Shown here: positions 27,101-34,086 of the stretch, one piece after another
How the letters are laid out: the number at the start of each line of letters is the position of its first letter
How positions within the stretch are numbered: position 1 is the first letter of the stretch
Assembly: GCA_001724175.1 (NCBI GenBank)
Contig: MEDT01000039.1
Span: 1-64,000 of the forward strand
Direction of reading: 5' to 3'
Source of the DNA: Cytophagaceae bacterium SCN 52-12
GTDB taxonomy: Bacteria > Bacteroidota > Bacteroidia > Cytophagales > Spirosomataceae
Length of the DNA: 64,000 nucleotides
Notes under the pieces: generated by a model
The model's database searches: none
Seen by the model: only the letters and a program-made list of their open reading frames with translations
What the model was told of the DNA's origin: nothing
Position numbers and translations under genes: made by a program

Positions 27101-27446
27101 GCCGCTCCAGGCATTGGTGTTGCTGAACGACCCCCAGCATATCGAATCGGCCAGGGTATTGGCGGAAAAGCTGTTGCAGGAAGAAAACAAAGGGATCGAC
27201 GGGCGGCTGGATAAGGCTTTCCGGCTGATTACGGGAAGGCATCCGGATGCGGCGGAGAAACGTATCCTGGAAACATTTTATTCCGAAGAGCTGAAGCGAT
27301 TTGAAGAAAAGCCGCAGCAGGCGCTCGATTACCTGGGCACCGGCGAAACCCGGTGGGATCGTTCACTCCGACCTGCCGAAATAGCAGCTCTGGCCGTTGT
27401 AGCGAATTCAATCATGAACACGGACGAGGCTTTCACCCGCAAATAA
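24120..27446 (+). CDS. PSD1/DUF1549-DUF1553 lipoprotein with cytochrome-c-like and LamG domains
   Basis: This is a large exported protein (up to 1108 residues). A hydrophobic segment ends in the lipobox LLTGC (Cys about 47). A planctomycete-type cytochrome c domain with heme motif CFACH (about 79-83) follows, then DUF1549 (about 190-400, with a second CxxCH, CARCH, near 370). Next come a LamG/concanavalin-like insert (about 475-690, starting at DLVAYYPFD) and DUF1553 (about 800-1060, with RVFVNRIWQMHFGKGLV). The start is uncertain: no in-frame ATG exists, and TTG at 24120 (after AGGAGA, close) or TTG at 24222 are the options. It pairs with the DUF1501 gene 10 nt downstream, as in planctomycetes. 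Surface polysaccharide processing is often suggested; the reaction is unknown. Confidence 0.9.
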   Translation: MEAYHHDIVLWNAFRKEDKTAFFFPYCRNACQPALFLILFLLLLTGCGVEKPAEIVLAEKDLPEKIDFNYDVKPILSDKCFACHGPDLKNRKGDLRLDTEEGAYAALKDAGNRHAIVPGSLSGSMVYARLISEDPEMKMPPPSSNLNLSAREIAILVRWIEQGAEYKPHWSFIQPGKPEIPRTELKGWALSPIDHFILQRLEKEGLKPSAEASREDLIRRASFDVTGLPPTLTEIDRFLDDHAPDAYEKLVDRLLASPAYGERMASEWMDVSRYADSDGYLDDKHRDFSPWRDWVIQSFNRNMPYDRFVTWQLAGDLIPGRSKESILATAFNRLHKKNSEAGIVFEEFRVEYNADRVQTVSQGILGLSVQCARCHDHKYDPVSQEDYYKMFGFFNSTDETGSPVYGPDQTPGPALLLTDGEQEELIRFLDRQIADLETRRAANVSASGTSDRLSKIVITREELEKQAGKDLVAYYPFDRVKTESGNKIITPNMVNSRQPAVCNDPVLKPGVKGSAYFVNDYNSIKLGHKIGWHERTEPFSVALWINPHTIYPDAGIFYHCEDLRIGYKGYSLRLADNKLQFIMAHSYPQNAIQVSTVDAVPPKKWTQVTVTYDGSSKAAGVRIYVNGKEAAVKTDYDNLYKGILYEKDIHTYGFAGFTLGQRGLLIPFKNGGIDELKIYNRELTALEVLYSHSPEEAGKILENASLPANRALLREYDLAHADPLEKSLRDNLKLKRDEQNALMNAIPEIMVMGDLPEPRPTYVLSRGVYDAPEKEVLPGALESVFPFDPSLPRNRLGLAKWLFDQKNPLTARVFVNRIWQMHFGKGLVRSAGDFGSQGDLPSHPQLLDWLAVTFMESGWDIKELHKTIMLSAAYRQCSAVTGELAEKDPENVLLARGARFRFSAEMIRDNSLAISGLLVNKPGGKSVYPYQPEGIWDELSDKVWRYKYLQEPGEGLYRRSLYTIWKRTSPPPSMLIFDAPERGECVVTRRTTSTPLQALVLLNDPQHIESARVLAEKLLQEENKGIDGRLDKAFRLITGRHPDAAEKRILETFYSEELKRFEEKPQQALDYLGTGETRWDRSLRPAEIAALAVVANSIMNTDEAFTRK

Positions 27447-27455
27447 AGGGCGTAT

Positions 27456-28928
27456 ATGGAAGATGAAGTAAAGAAAATACTGGGACAGCTCAATCGGCGC
27501 GATTTCCTGACAAAGGCAGGGCTCGGTCTGGGGTCGATCGCATTGGGCAGTCTTTTGGGGCCCGGCAGCCCGGCTGCCGGAGGCCGGCAGATCGCTAGGA
27601 GGCCCGAACCGGGCCAGGACGAATTTGTGAAAGGTGTCCACTTTTCACCAAAGGCCAAAAGGATTATTTACCTCTTCATGAGCGGCGGGCCGTCTCAGCT
27701 GGAGACCTTCGATTATAAGCCGGCCCTGGCGAAATGGCACGGCGAAGAAATTCCTGATTCCATCCGCGGGACGCAGCGCAATTCGGGGATGGTCGCCGGA
27801 CAGTCTACTTTTCCGCTCGTTCAGTCCATCTATGATTTTAAGCAGTACGGACGGTCAGGCGCCTGGGTGAGCGAGCTGCTGCCCTATACGGCCCAAATCG
27901 TCGATGAGCTTTGCATTGTCAAATCCGTCTATACCGAGGCGATCAACCATGAGCCGGCGGTGATGTTCGTGCAAACGGGTTCCCAGCAAAGCGGCAGGCC
28001 CTCCATGGGCTCATGGCTGAGCTACGGACTGGGTTCCGACAATGAAAATCTCCCCCATTTTATGGTCATGATCTCGAAAGGCGTATCGGATCAGCCCCTT
28101 AGTACGGCTGCCTGGGCAAACGGGTTTTTACCCTCGCACCACCAGGGCGTTCAGTTCCGGGCCGGTAAGGACCCTGTGCTTTACCTGCGAAACCCTTATG
28201 GCGTTCATAAGGAAGACCGGCGAAGGGCGCTGGATCGTATCAAAGAGCTGAATGAGCACCAGTTTACGCTGTGGGGCGACCCGGAAATCCAGTCCAGGAT
28301 CAATCAATACGAAATGGCCTATAAGATGCAGACCTCTGTTCCCGAGGCAGTGGATGTATCCAAAGAGCCGGATTATATTTACAGGATGTACGGCGAGGAT
28401 GCGCGCATACCCGGCACCTTTGCCGCCAACTGCCTGCTTGCGCGCCGGATGGTCGAGCGTGACGTCAAGTTTATCCAGCTCTACCATATGGGCTGGGACC
28501 AGCATGGCGATCTGCCCAAAAATATTAAAAAGCAGGCCAGGGATGTAGACCAGGCGTCGGCGGCGCTGGTCATGGATCTCAAGCAAAGAGGGCTCCTGGA
28601 AGATACGCTGGTGGTATGGGGCGGTGAATTTGGCCGCACCAGCTTCTCCCAGGGTAAGCTCACCAGCGACAACTACGGACGCGACCATCATCCGGGATGT
28701 TTTACGATGTGGATGGCCGGAGGCGGGACCAGGCCGGGGTTGGTTCATGGTGAGACCGACGAGTTCAGCTACAATGTGGTCAGGGACGGAGTCCATGTGC
28801 ACGATTTCCAGGCTACGCTGCTGCATCTTTTCGGGCTGGATCATGAGCGGCTGGTTTTCAAGCACCAGGGACGCCGGTACCGGCTGACCGACGTTCATGG
28901 TCATGTCGTCAAAGCGCTCCTTGCCTGA
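27456..28928 (+). CDS. DUF1501 (sulfatase-like fold) protein with Tat signal
   Basis: This 490-residue protein has a twin-arginine signal (NRRDFLTKAGLGLGS, about 13-27). The body belongs to the DUF1501 family of the alkaline phosphatase/sulfatase superfamily, with FMSGGPSQLETFDYKP, VWGGEFGRTSFSQG, GRDHHPGCFTMW and the C-terminal VHDFQATLLHLFGLDHERL. Export by Tat implies folding, probably with a metal cofactor, in the cytoplasm. It is translationally close to the DUF1549/DUF1553 gene (10 nt) and the two presumably act together on one extracellular substrate. The substrate is not known. Confidence 0.92.
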   Translation: MEDEVKKILGQLNRRDFLTKAGLGLGSIALGSLLGPGSPAAGGRQIARRPEPGQDEFVKGVHFSPKAKRIIYLFMSGGPSQLETFDYKPALAKWHGEEIPDSIRGTQRNSGMVAGQSTFPLVQSIYDFKQYGRSGAWVSELLPYTAQIVDELCIVKSVYTEAINHEPAVMFVQTGSQQSGRPSMGSWLSYGLGSDNENLPHFMVMISKGVSDQPLSTAAWANGFLPSHHQGVQFRAGKDPVLYLRNPYGVHKEDRRRALDRIKELNEHQFTLWGDPEIQSRINQYEMAYKMQTSVPEAVDVSKEPDYIYRMYGEDARIPGTFAANCLLARRMVERDVKFIQLYHMGWDQHGDLPKNIKKQARDVDQASAALVMDLKQRGLLEDTLVVWGGEFGRTSFSQGKLTSDNYGRDHHPGCFTMWMAGGGTRPGLVHGETDEFSYNVVRDGVHVHDFQATLLHLFGLDHERLVFKHQGRRYRLTDVHGHVVKALLA

Positions 28929-28935
28929 ACGGAAA

Positions 28936-28964
28936 CTGCCGCATTAAAGGCAGGATCGGTTTTT
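28936..28964 (+). terminator. Possible terminator after the DUF1501 gene
   Basis: CTGCC and GGCAG flank an 8-nt loop 8 nt after the stop and are followed within 7 nt by a run of five T. Confidence 0.4.
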
Positions 28965-28990
28965 GGAGCAGGCCGGGGAATCGTCCGTTA

Positions 28991-29010
28991 CCGGACAAAA
29001 TACTGTTCGG
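28991..29010. promoter_or_regulatory. Inverted repeat, putative enhancer (site D)
   Basis: CCGGACA-AAATAC-TGTTCGG is a 7-bp inverted repeat with one mismatch. Its centre is 74 bp upstream of the TGGTATGC element, matching sites A and B. It lies upstream of the ABC ATPase gene rather than of a permease. Confidence 0.6.
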
Positions 29011-29048
29011 AATCGCACAGCCTTCTCCCTATGTTCAGAATGTAGCAA

Positions 29049-29088
29049 ATTGATAATCAAAAGGATATAGGTTTGGTATGCTGTTTTC
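29049..29088 (+). promoter_or_regulatory. Promoter region of the ABC ATPase gene, sigma-54-like (site D)
   Basis: ATTGATAATCAA (29049-29060), a 13-nt spacer and TGGTATGC (29074-29081) repeat exactly the blocks and spacing at 629-661. The -12 part is CTGT-TTTC, which departs from TTGC. The predicted leader to ATG 29133 is about 35 nt. Shared control with the permease operon at 697 is the natural reading. Confidence 0.5.
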
Positions 29089-29132
29089 AGAATTTTGCTG
29101 CGTTAATCTCCCGGAAATTGTAAACCAGAAAG

Positions 29133-29798
29133 ATGATCGAGCTGAAAAAAGTCTCCAAATGGTTCCCTGTCGGCGGCGGCCGGACGTATGTACTCAGGAA
29201 CATCAATCTCGAAGTGAAGCAGGGCGAGTTCCTGTCCATTATGGGGCCTTCCGGTTCGGGGAAATCCACTCTTCTCAATGTAATAGGCATGCTCGACAGG
29301 TTCGAGGAGGGAGAATACTGGTTCAGGGGAGAGGAGGTATCGAAATTAAAGGAAAAGCAGATATCCGCGCTGTATAAGCAGTATATCGGTTTTGTTTTCC
29401 AGGCTTACCACCTCATCGACGAGCTGACGGTCTACGAAAACATCGAGACGCCGCTGCTGTACAAGGACGTTAAATCTTCGGAACGCAAGGCCATTGTAAG
29501 CGATATGCTCGATCGCTTCAATATTGTAGGAAAGAAAGACCTTTTCCCGACCCAGCTGTCAGGAGGCCAGCAGCAGCTGGTCGGCATCGCCCGTGCGCTG
29601 GCGGCAAGCCCCGGCCTCATACTGGCCGACGAGCCCACCGGGAATCTCAATTCCAAACAGGGAGAGGAGATCATGGAGATCTTTAAGCAGCTCAACAGTG
29701 AGGGTGTCACCATCATACAGGTAACGCATTCGGAGAAGAATGCCGCCTATGGCGACCGGGTCATTCACTTGCTGGACGGCTGGATCGTGGAACCGTAA
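29133..29798 (+). CDS. ABC transporter ATP-binding protein, MacB/LolD type
   Basis: This 221-residue cytoplasmic ATPase has Walker [10 protein letters not shown] (38-46), a Q-loop at FQAYHL (about 90), the signature LSGGQ (142-146), Walker B LILADEP (162-168) followed by TGNLNS, and the H-loop at His199. [19 protein letters not shown] is typical of the LolD/MacB subfamily, which works with FtsX-type permeases. The signature continues [10 protein letters not shown] where QQRVAIARAL is usual, a small departure. It is the only ATPase gene in the window and carries the same upstream control elements as the permease operon at 697, so it is the best candidate motor for these permeases (inferred). 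Confidence 0.93.
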   Translation: MIELKKVSKWFPVGGGRTYVLRNINLEVKQGEFLSIMGPSGSGKSTLLNVIGMLDRFEEGEYWFRGEEVSKLKEKQISALYKQYIGFVFQAYHLIDELTVYENIETPLLYKDVKSSERKAIVSDMLDRFNIVGKKDLFPTQLSGGQQQLVGIARALAASPGLILADEPTGNLNSKQGEEIMEIFKQLNSEGVTIIQVTHSEKNAAYGDRVIHLLDGWIVEP

Positions 29799-29806
29799 CG
29801 ATTCTT

Positions 29807-30121
29807 TTATTGCCCTACATGGAAGTTTATATCGGATAGCTCAACCTGTAGTTTTACTTTTGCTTTTAGCGCTGTGAATACTCTCAAAAGGGTGTTCATG
29901 GTCACGTTGCCGGCGTTGCTCTCAATTCTTGAAATCTGCGCTTTCTGTACGCCGATAAGCTTGCCCAACTCCTCCTGCGTCAGATTGCGTTCTTGACGGG
30001 TTTGTTTAATGGCTTTGCCAATCAGGTCCATTTGAAGCTGGTATTCAAAACGGTCCCGATCGGGTGTCCCGATTTTCCCGATGAGTTCGTCTTTTACTTC
30101 GTCAAATGTGTATATTTTCAT
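29807..30121 (-). CDS. higA: HigA-like antitoxin, XRE/Cro helix-turn-helix
   Basis: This 104-residue DNA-binding protein has an N-terminal segment (1-45) followed by an HTH_3 domain (about 50-98) with RNLTQEELGKLIGVQKAQISRIE. The layout matches HigA antitoxins that follow a HigB/Gp49-type toxin gene. Here the upstream gene survives only as a C-terminal piece whose stop overlaps this ATG (ATGA), so the protein is an orphan antitoxin. It may act as a plain repressor or neutralise toxins made elsewhere. It is convergent with the ABC ATPase gene, whose stop is 8 nt away. Confidence 0.85.
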   Translation of the reverse strand: MKIYTFDEVKDELIGKIGTPDRDRFEYQLQMDLIGKAIKQTRQERNLTQEELGKLIGVQKAQISRIESNAGNVTMNTLLRVFTALKAKVKLQVELSDINFHVGQ

Positions 30122-30261
30122 TTGTTTTTGTCTTTTAGCTTCTTGTCGAAATATTTTATTCTGTTTTGAACGGCCTTTTGAATTTCCCGTTCCGGAACTT
30201 TACTTCTTTTTTTGATAAATCCGTGTGTGGAAACTACCAATGTATCTGAGCAATTCCTTAG
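30118..30261 (-). pseudogene. HigB/Gp49-like toxin remnant (C-terminal third)
   Basis: The reverse frame ending at 30118 encodes VVSTHGFIKKRSKVPEREIQ and then KAVQNRIKYFDKKL. This is the characteristic end of HigB/RelE-superfamily toxins (usual form LLHGFxKKTxKTPxxEIxxA). A stop at 30262-30264 cuts the frame, so about 70 N-terminal residues of a normal 110-residue toxin are missing. The neighbouring plus-strand gene begins inside the region. The toxin should be inactive. The ATGA overlap with higA shows the original two-gene operon. Confidence 0.82.
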
Positions 30262-30947
30262 TTACAAGCCTTCTGGTATTTTCGCTTCTTGCCATGATAG
30301 CGTCGGGATTTTCACTCAAAAGCCAGTTTGAGGCAATCGACCGTAATGATCCGTACTACGCATTTGAAAAAACACAGCTTGAAAAATTTAACCACGTCAG
30401 AGTCCGCGGCAATTATCATGGATTTACGCTCGTGCAGGAAGGAGCGCACCCGGAGCTATTCGTCTACCCGATGGCAAACGAAGACGGCAGCTCTGTCGTC
30501 ACCTGGCGGCTCGATCGCGATACACTGGTTGTCAGCTTCCGTAAGGACGGTCGCCGGGCCCGGTATTTTTCAGGGATCTTTACAGGCGCTCCTAATGTTG
30601 TAATAAAGACGCCTTCGTTAGCAGGCTTTGTTTCAGAAGAGATCCCTGCAACTATCCAGGGATTTAAAACCGATTCCTTCAGTTTAAAGCAACAAGGATT
30701 TGGCGTGCTTTTAAAAGAGAATGATTTTCAGAGCCTTACAGCAGATATACATAAAGGAGGCGAATTAAGTGTTCAATGGAAAAACTCGTTCGGCAATACC
30801 GATATTACGATTAGAGATTCCAGTGCTTTCAGAGCCGATCGCAACATTTTCAAAGTGCTCCGCTTACACGCCGATAGCTCAGCCCGGCTGGATCTGCCGG
30901 GAAGCCTGTTGGATATGCTTCAGCTCAAACCTGTCTACCTGCCGTAA
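30240..30947 (+). CDS. Exported protein, GIN (DUF2807)-like
   Basis: This 235-residue protein starts at ATG 30240; a GTG five codons upstream is a weaker alternative. A hydrophobic N-terminus (about 6-26, core LVTSLLVFSLLAMIASGF) is a signal peptide or anchor. The region from residue 50 (FNHVRVRGNYHGFTLVQEG) resembles the beginning of head-GIN/DUF2807 domains, beta-helical surface or periplasmic proteins, and FQSLTADIHKGGELSV and the final part show similar short beta repeats. The assignment is tentative. The gene start overlaps the toxin remnant on the other strand, and its end overlaps the last 13 nt of the convergent gene at 30935. Confidence 0.7.
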   Translation: MYLSNSLVTSLLVFSLLAMIASGFSLKSQFEAIDRNDPYYAFEKTQLEKFNHVRVRGNYHGFTLVQEGAHPELFVYPMANEDGSSVVTWRLDRDTLVVSFRKDGRRARYFSGIFTGAPNVVIKTPSLAGFVSEEIPATIQGFKTDSFSLKQQGFGVLLKENDFQSLTADIHKGGELSVQWKNSFGNTDITIRDSSAFRADRNIFKVLRLHADSSARLDLPGSLLDMLQLKPVYLP

Positions 30948-32305
30948 CTGACATACAGCCATGCCCCGGCCGTATAGAGGTTTACTTTTCCGAATCCCAC
31001 TTTCCGGGTAGGAATCTTAACGAAAGGTTCGACCCCGATCCGCAGACGGCTGGTCAGTTTTCTCTCATATCCCAGCGAAACCTGGGCATGGCTCAGCCAG
31101 TACCAGCCCGTAGATCCTTCCCAGCGATAGCGGCGGATCTGCGGGTCGGGGCGTTCATAGTTATACTCATATTTTTCACGCTGCATCTGGTAATTGGTAA
31201 TTCCCGCCGTGACATACCATGCAGCGTTTGACTTTTTGCCCCACATGTATTTCAGGTTGAGCGGTATCTCGACCATGTTGCAGGTTGCGTCTATGCTTTC
31301 CGGCAGAACGGGCTGGGTCCAGTATGCCGGCCAGGTATAATCGCCGTTAAGCGCGGTGTATTTTTTGCTGCTCCTGACATACCCGGTCTGGATCCAGAAA
31401 TGATCCAGTATCTGGTAATCGATATGGGCTGCCAGGCCCGGGACCGGCGCGGCAAAATCGGGCACTTTAACCGCGCTGAAATCGGGGCCTGCCGCTAAGC
31501 GCACCGCCCACCGGCGCTGGTTTTTCAGGGCAGCAGGTATTTCTGCCTCGTGTCCGGCTTCAACCGGCTTTATCTCTAAAACCGGCTCAGACAGCAAAGA
31601 CAGCCTGGGAGATAGTGGGTCAAGCCAGGCAAGAGGAGGTGCGGAGAACCGGTCCGGAGTCCTGGCATCCAGGCTTTCCGCTTCGTCATCCGAATTTTCC
31701 ATCCTGTCCGTGACGGCGCTGCCCGATGGCAGGCGATCGACCTGCGCCACGGTAGGCGGTTGTTCGGTACCGGGCAGAAAATAGGTCCCGTCAGCCCTGT
31801 TTGTATCTCTCATGGCAGGTTTAACAGGCTCTCCGCCAGCCTTATTATCCTGACGGGACCGTCTCTTTGGTGAGCCCGGGGCCGGGCCGGGCGGCGCAGA
31901 AAGCCGGGTTTGTTCTGCCGGTGAAACCCGGGCTACGCCCTCCGACGGAACTGCAGGGGCGGCAGGTTTTAGCTTATCTGCCGGTATTTTCTGCGTTCCG
32001 ACCGGGGTCTGAGATTGCGGAAAAGAGGCCTGAGGCTGTGAAAAATAAGATTCCTTCTTTCTGAAGAGAGATTCTTTCTCCCTGGAGACCGTCAGATACA
32101 GGAGAACGCACAGCGACAGAATTGCGCCTGCCGTGATAAGCCACCCTTTCCGGAGCAGCTTTTGCCACCAGAACACCTTCTTCCCGTCCGCCTGATCCAG
32201 GCGGTCCCGGAGCTTTTCCCAGTTACGGGATTCAAAAGCTGGATTCTGTTCTTCAGACAACTTTCTGAAGAATGCATCCAGTTTATCATCTGGCCATTCT
32301 TGCAT
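30935..32305 (-). CDS. Membrane anti-sigma-like protein with C-terminal beta-barrel-like domain
   Basis: This 456-residue protein is encoded directly after an ECF sigma gene, overlapping it by 20 nt. Residues 1-50 (DKLDAFFRKLSEEQ, NWEKLRDRLD) look like the cytoplasmic anti-sigma part common in Bacteroidota. One TM segment follows (about 53-72, core LITAGAILSLCVLLYLTV), then a Pro/Ser-rich low-complexity stretch (about 80-190). From about 265 to the end there are alternating aromatic beta strands ending in the Tyr/Phe-rich tail LYTAGAWLYVSYGR, similar to PorT-like outer-membrane beta-barrels. A protein anchored in the inner membrane with an outer-membrane-type domain is odd: it may bridge the envelope or the domain may fold in the periplasm. 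Confidence 0.75.
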   Translation of the reverse strand: MQEWPDDKLDAFFRKLSEEQNPAFESRNWEKLRDRLDQADGKKVFWWQKLLRKGWLITAGAILSLCVLLYLTVSREKESLFRKKESYFSQPQASFPQSQTPVGTQKIPADKLKPAAPAVPSEGVARVSPAEQTRLSAPPGPAPGSPKRRSRQDNKAGGEPVKPAMRDTNRADGTYFLPGTEQPPTVAQVDRLPSGSAVTDRMENSDDEAESLDARTPDRFSAPPLAWLDPLSPRLSLLSEPVLEIKPVEAGHEAEIPAALKNQRRWAVRLAAGPDFSAVKVPDFAAPVPGLAAHIDYQILDHFWIQTGYVRSSKKYTALNGDYTWPAYWTQPVLPESIDATCNMVEIPLNLKYMWGKKSNAAWYVTAGITNYQMQREKYEYNYERPDPQIRRYRWEGSTGWYWLSHAQVSLGYERKLTSRLRIGVEPFVKIPTRKVGFGKVNLYTAGAWLYVSYGR

Positions 32306-32852
32306 AGTCGTCTGCGCTTAATCTTGATAACATTATTCTCAACTTTTCCCGGGCTCTGGAGAGGTTTGATTTGGAGGTGCCGATACTGATCTGCAGCTTT
32401 TCTGCAATTTCCTCATGGCTGTACCCGTCGATAACTGCCATGCTGAAGACGATTCGATAAACCGGTGACAGCCTGCCGATCAACCCTACAATATCGTGAT
32501 ACGACAATTCCGTCAGCGCGGTTTCCTCGACAGGAGCATCCCTGTCTTCTACAGCCTCAAGCTCGAACCGGTGCGAGTGGCGCCTGTAGTGGTCCAAAGC
32601 GGTATTGACCATAATTCTGCATAGCCAGGTTTTGAACGGACGGTCCGGATCATAAGTCCCGATCTTGGTAAAGACTTTGAAGAAACCGTCGTTCAGGACT
32701 TCAGCAGCTTCGTTTCTGTTCTGAACATAGCGTAAACATACAGACATGGCATACCCGTAGAACATCTTGTAAAGACGCTCCTGGCTACGGCGGTTTTTTT
32801 GCAAACAGCCCTCCAGCAATTCAGACAATACGGCGGAGTTGTATGCTGACAT
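32286..32852 (-). CDS. ECF RNA polymerase sigma factor
   Basis: This 188-residue sigma-70 family protein has region 2 (about 20-90: LYKMFYGYAMSVCLRYVQNRNEAAEVLNDGF) with RPFKTWLCRIMVNTALDHYRR, and region 4 (about 125-178) with LSPVYRIVFSMAVIDGYSHEEIAEKL and GTSKSNLSRAREKLR. It lacks the FecI-type tail of the other two factors and belongs to the RpoE-like group often coupled to membrane anti-sigma proteins. The 20-nt overlap with the gene at 30935 supports that partnership. Its targets are unknown. Confidence 0.92.
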   Translation of the reverse strand: MSAYNSAVLSELLEGCLQKNRRSQERLYKMFYGYAMSVCLRYVQNRNEAAEVLNDGFFKVFTKIGTYDPDRPFKTWLCRIMVNTALDHYRRHSHRFELEAVEDRDAPVEETALTELSYHDIVGLIGRLSPVYRIVFSMAVIDGYSHEEIAEKLQISIGTSKSNLSRAREKLRIMLSRLSADDYARMAR

Positions 32853-32935
32853 ATCGGGGCAATAATTGCGTGATCAGGGGTATGTCGTACAGGGTACTTT
32901 CAACACTCTTTTTAATGTTTGGGATAACAGGGTTT

Positions 32936-33769
32936 TTACATGGGGGCCTCCTGCATTTCTTTTTGTGCAACAGGCCATCTTCCGGCGACAGGGACACTCA
33001 CACCTTTGGTAGATCCTCTGGTTTCGCCATCGGCGCCGAAATAATAAAGCGGCCACCCTTTATAGGTAAGCTGCTTACGGCTATATACATCGATTATCTT
33101 AAAAAGATTTTTATCCAGCGAGGAAGGAATCTCATCGGCTTCCACCGTATAGATCGGCCAGGTGCCGTCGTTGGAAAAATCTTCTCTTGTAAAATTGTTC
33201 TTTTCCTTGCGGTCATTCTGGAATGTGTAAAGCGTGCGGCCCTCCCCATCCACAAAATACTGCGTTTCGCCGGTACCTTCGGTGTAGTCGCTTTTGTAGG
33301 ATTTCCCGTCGTTGCCTACCAGCTGGCCGGCGGCAACCATCAGGGTATAGCCAGGTTTGGCGACAAACCAGATGTTGTTGACATTTTCACCTTTCACCTC
33401 TCCGGGGGCTTCGTCATTATTAAAATAGTAAAGCGGCCATCCCTTATAAGTGGTCTGCTTTGTTCCGTCATCACGTGTTATCGTGGTAAAATCTGAGGCA
33501 TCAAGTCCATCGCCGGGCAGAAGCGTGCCTTTCTTTAGGAAGACCGGCCAGTTGTTGAGACATCCGCCTGTACACTTCGAATCTCCGCTCACATCCCGGG
33601 CAAAGAAATACAGGGTCATTCCGTCCTTGTCGGCAAGCACTTTTCCGAGCGCGGTATCAAAAAGTCTGATGTCGGGCTGAACCTCCGGTTCTTCGTCACG
33701 ACATCCGGCCAGGAGAAGCACAAAAGCGGCAGCTCCCGTAAAAAGCTTTAAGTGTGGTTTGATTTTCAT
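32936..33769 (-). CDS. Lipoprotein with Lipoprotein_15 (COG4315) repeats
   Basis: This 277-residue surface or periplasmic lipoprotein has a signal peptide with lipobox LLLAGC. Two long repeats follow, each of the secreted repeat type annotated as COG4315/PF03640: GKVLADKDGMTLYFF, GGCLNNWPVF and YKGWPLYYFNND in the first (about 50-160), and GEGRTLYTFQND, NDGTWPIYTV and YKGWPLYYFGAD in the second (about 170-270). The ATG at 33769 was chosen, since an upstream in-frame start adds 29 residues that spoil the signal peptide. The function of the family is unknown; heme or redox-related roles have been suggested for some members. Confidence 0.85.
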   Translation of the reverse strand: MKIKPHLKLFTGAAAFVLLLAGCRDEEPEVQPDIRLFDTALGKVLADKDGMTLYFFARDVSGDSKCTGGCLNNWPVFLKKGTLLPGDGLDASDFTTITRDDGTKQTTYKGWPLYYFNNDEAPGEVKGENVNNIWFVAKPGYTLMVAAGQLVGNDGKSYKSDYTEGTGETQYFVDGEGRTLYTFQNDRKEKNNFTREDFSNDGTWPIYTVEADEIPSSLDKNLFKIIDVYSRKQLTYKGWPLYYFGADGETRGSTKGVSVPVAGRWPVAQKEMQEAPM

Positions 33770-33861
33770 AACAAGCCAGGTTAAAAACGACCATTTATAC
33801 CGCTGATACGTTGAATGGTATGTCCGGGTTGCCTGGACGAGAGAATTAATTCGCATAAACC

Positions 33862-34086
33862 ATGCCGTTACAATATCTTGCTGACTACGATGGTAAGCGT
33901 ACCGCTGTAGTGATCCCTATCAAGGAATGGGAAAAACTGGTTAAGAAGCATTCAGACCTTGAAGCGCTGGACCTGCCTGCTGCGGAAGGTAGGCGTGTTC
34001 CGCTTATGAAAGAGTTTGCAGGTACTCTTTCTAAGGAACAAGGAGATGCCCTTCTCAAATACGTGGAACAAGCAGCTTCTCATTGA
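33862..34086 (+). CDS. Orphan antitoxin-like protein with altered C-terminus
   Basis: This 74-residue protein begins MPLQYLADYDGKRTAVVIPI followed by KEWEKLVKKHSDLEAL, like small Phd/YefM-like antitoxins that precede PIN-domain toxins. The family-like part ends about LLKYVEQ; the last codons (AASH) are read from sequence that on the other strand belongs to a cytochrome c gene fragment. No toxin gene follows. It therefore looks like an antitoxin cut at its 3' end by a recombination event that also removed the toxin. It is divergent from the lipoprotein gene at 33769. Confidence 0.65.
   Translation: MPLQYLADYDGKRTAVVIPIKEWEKLVKKHSDLEALDLPAAEGRRVPLMKEFAGTLSKEQGDALLKYVEQAASH

Noticed and set aside
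32843..33496. Plus-strand open frame over the repeat lipoprotein
   Set aside because: The minus strand encodes a clear lipoprotein with repeated motifs; the plus-strand frame is its mirror.
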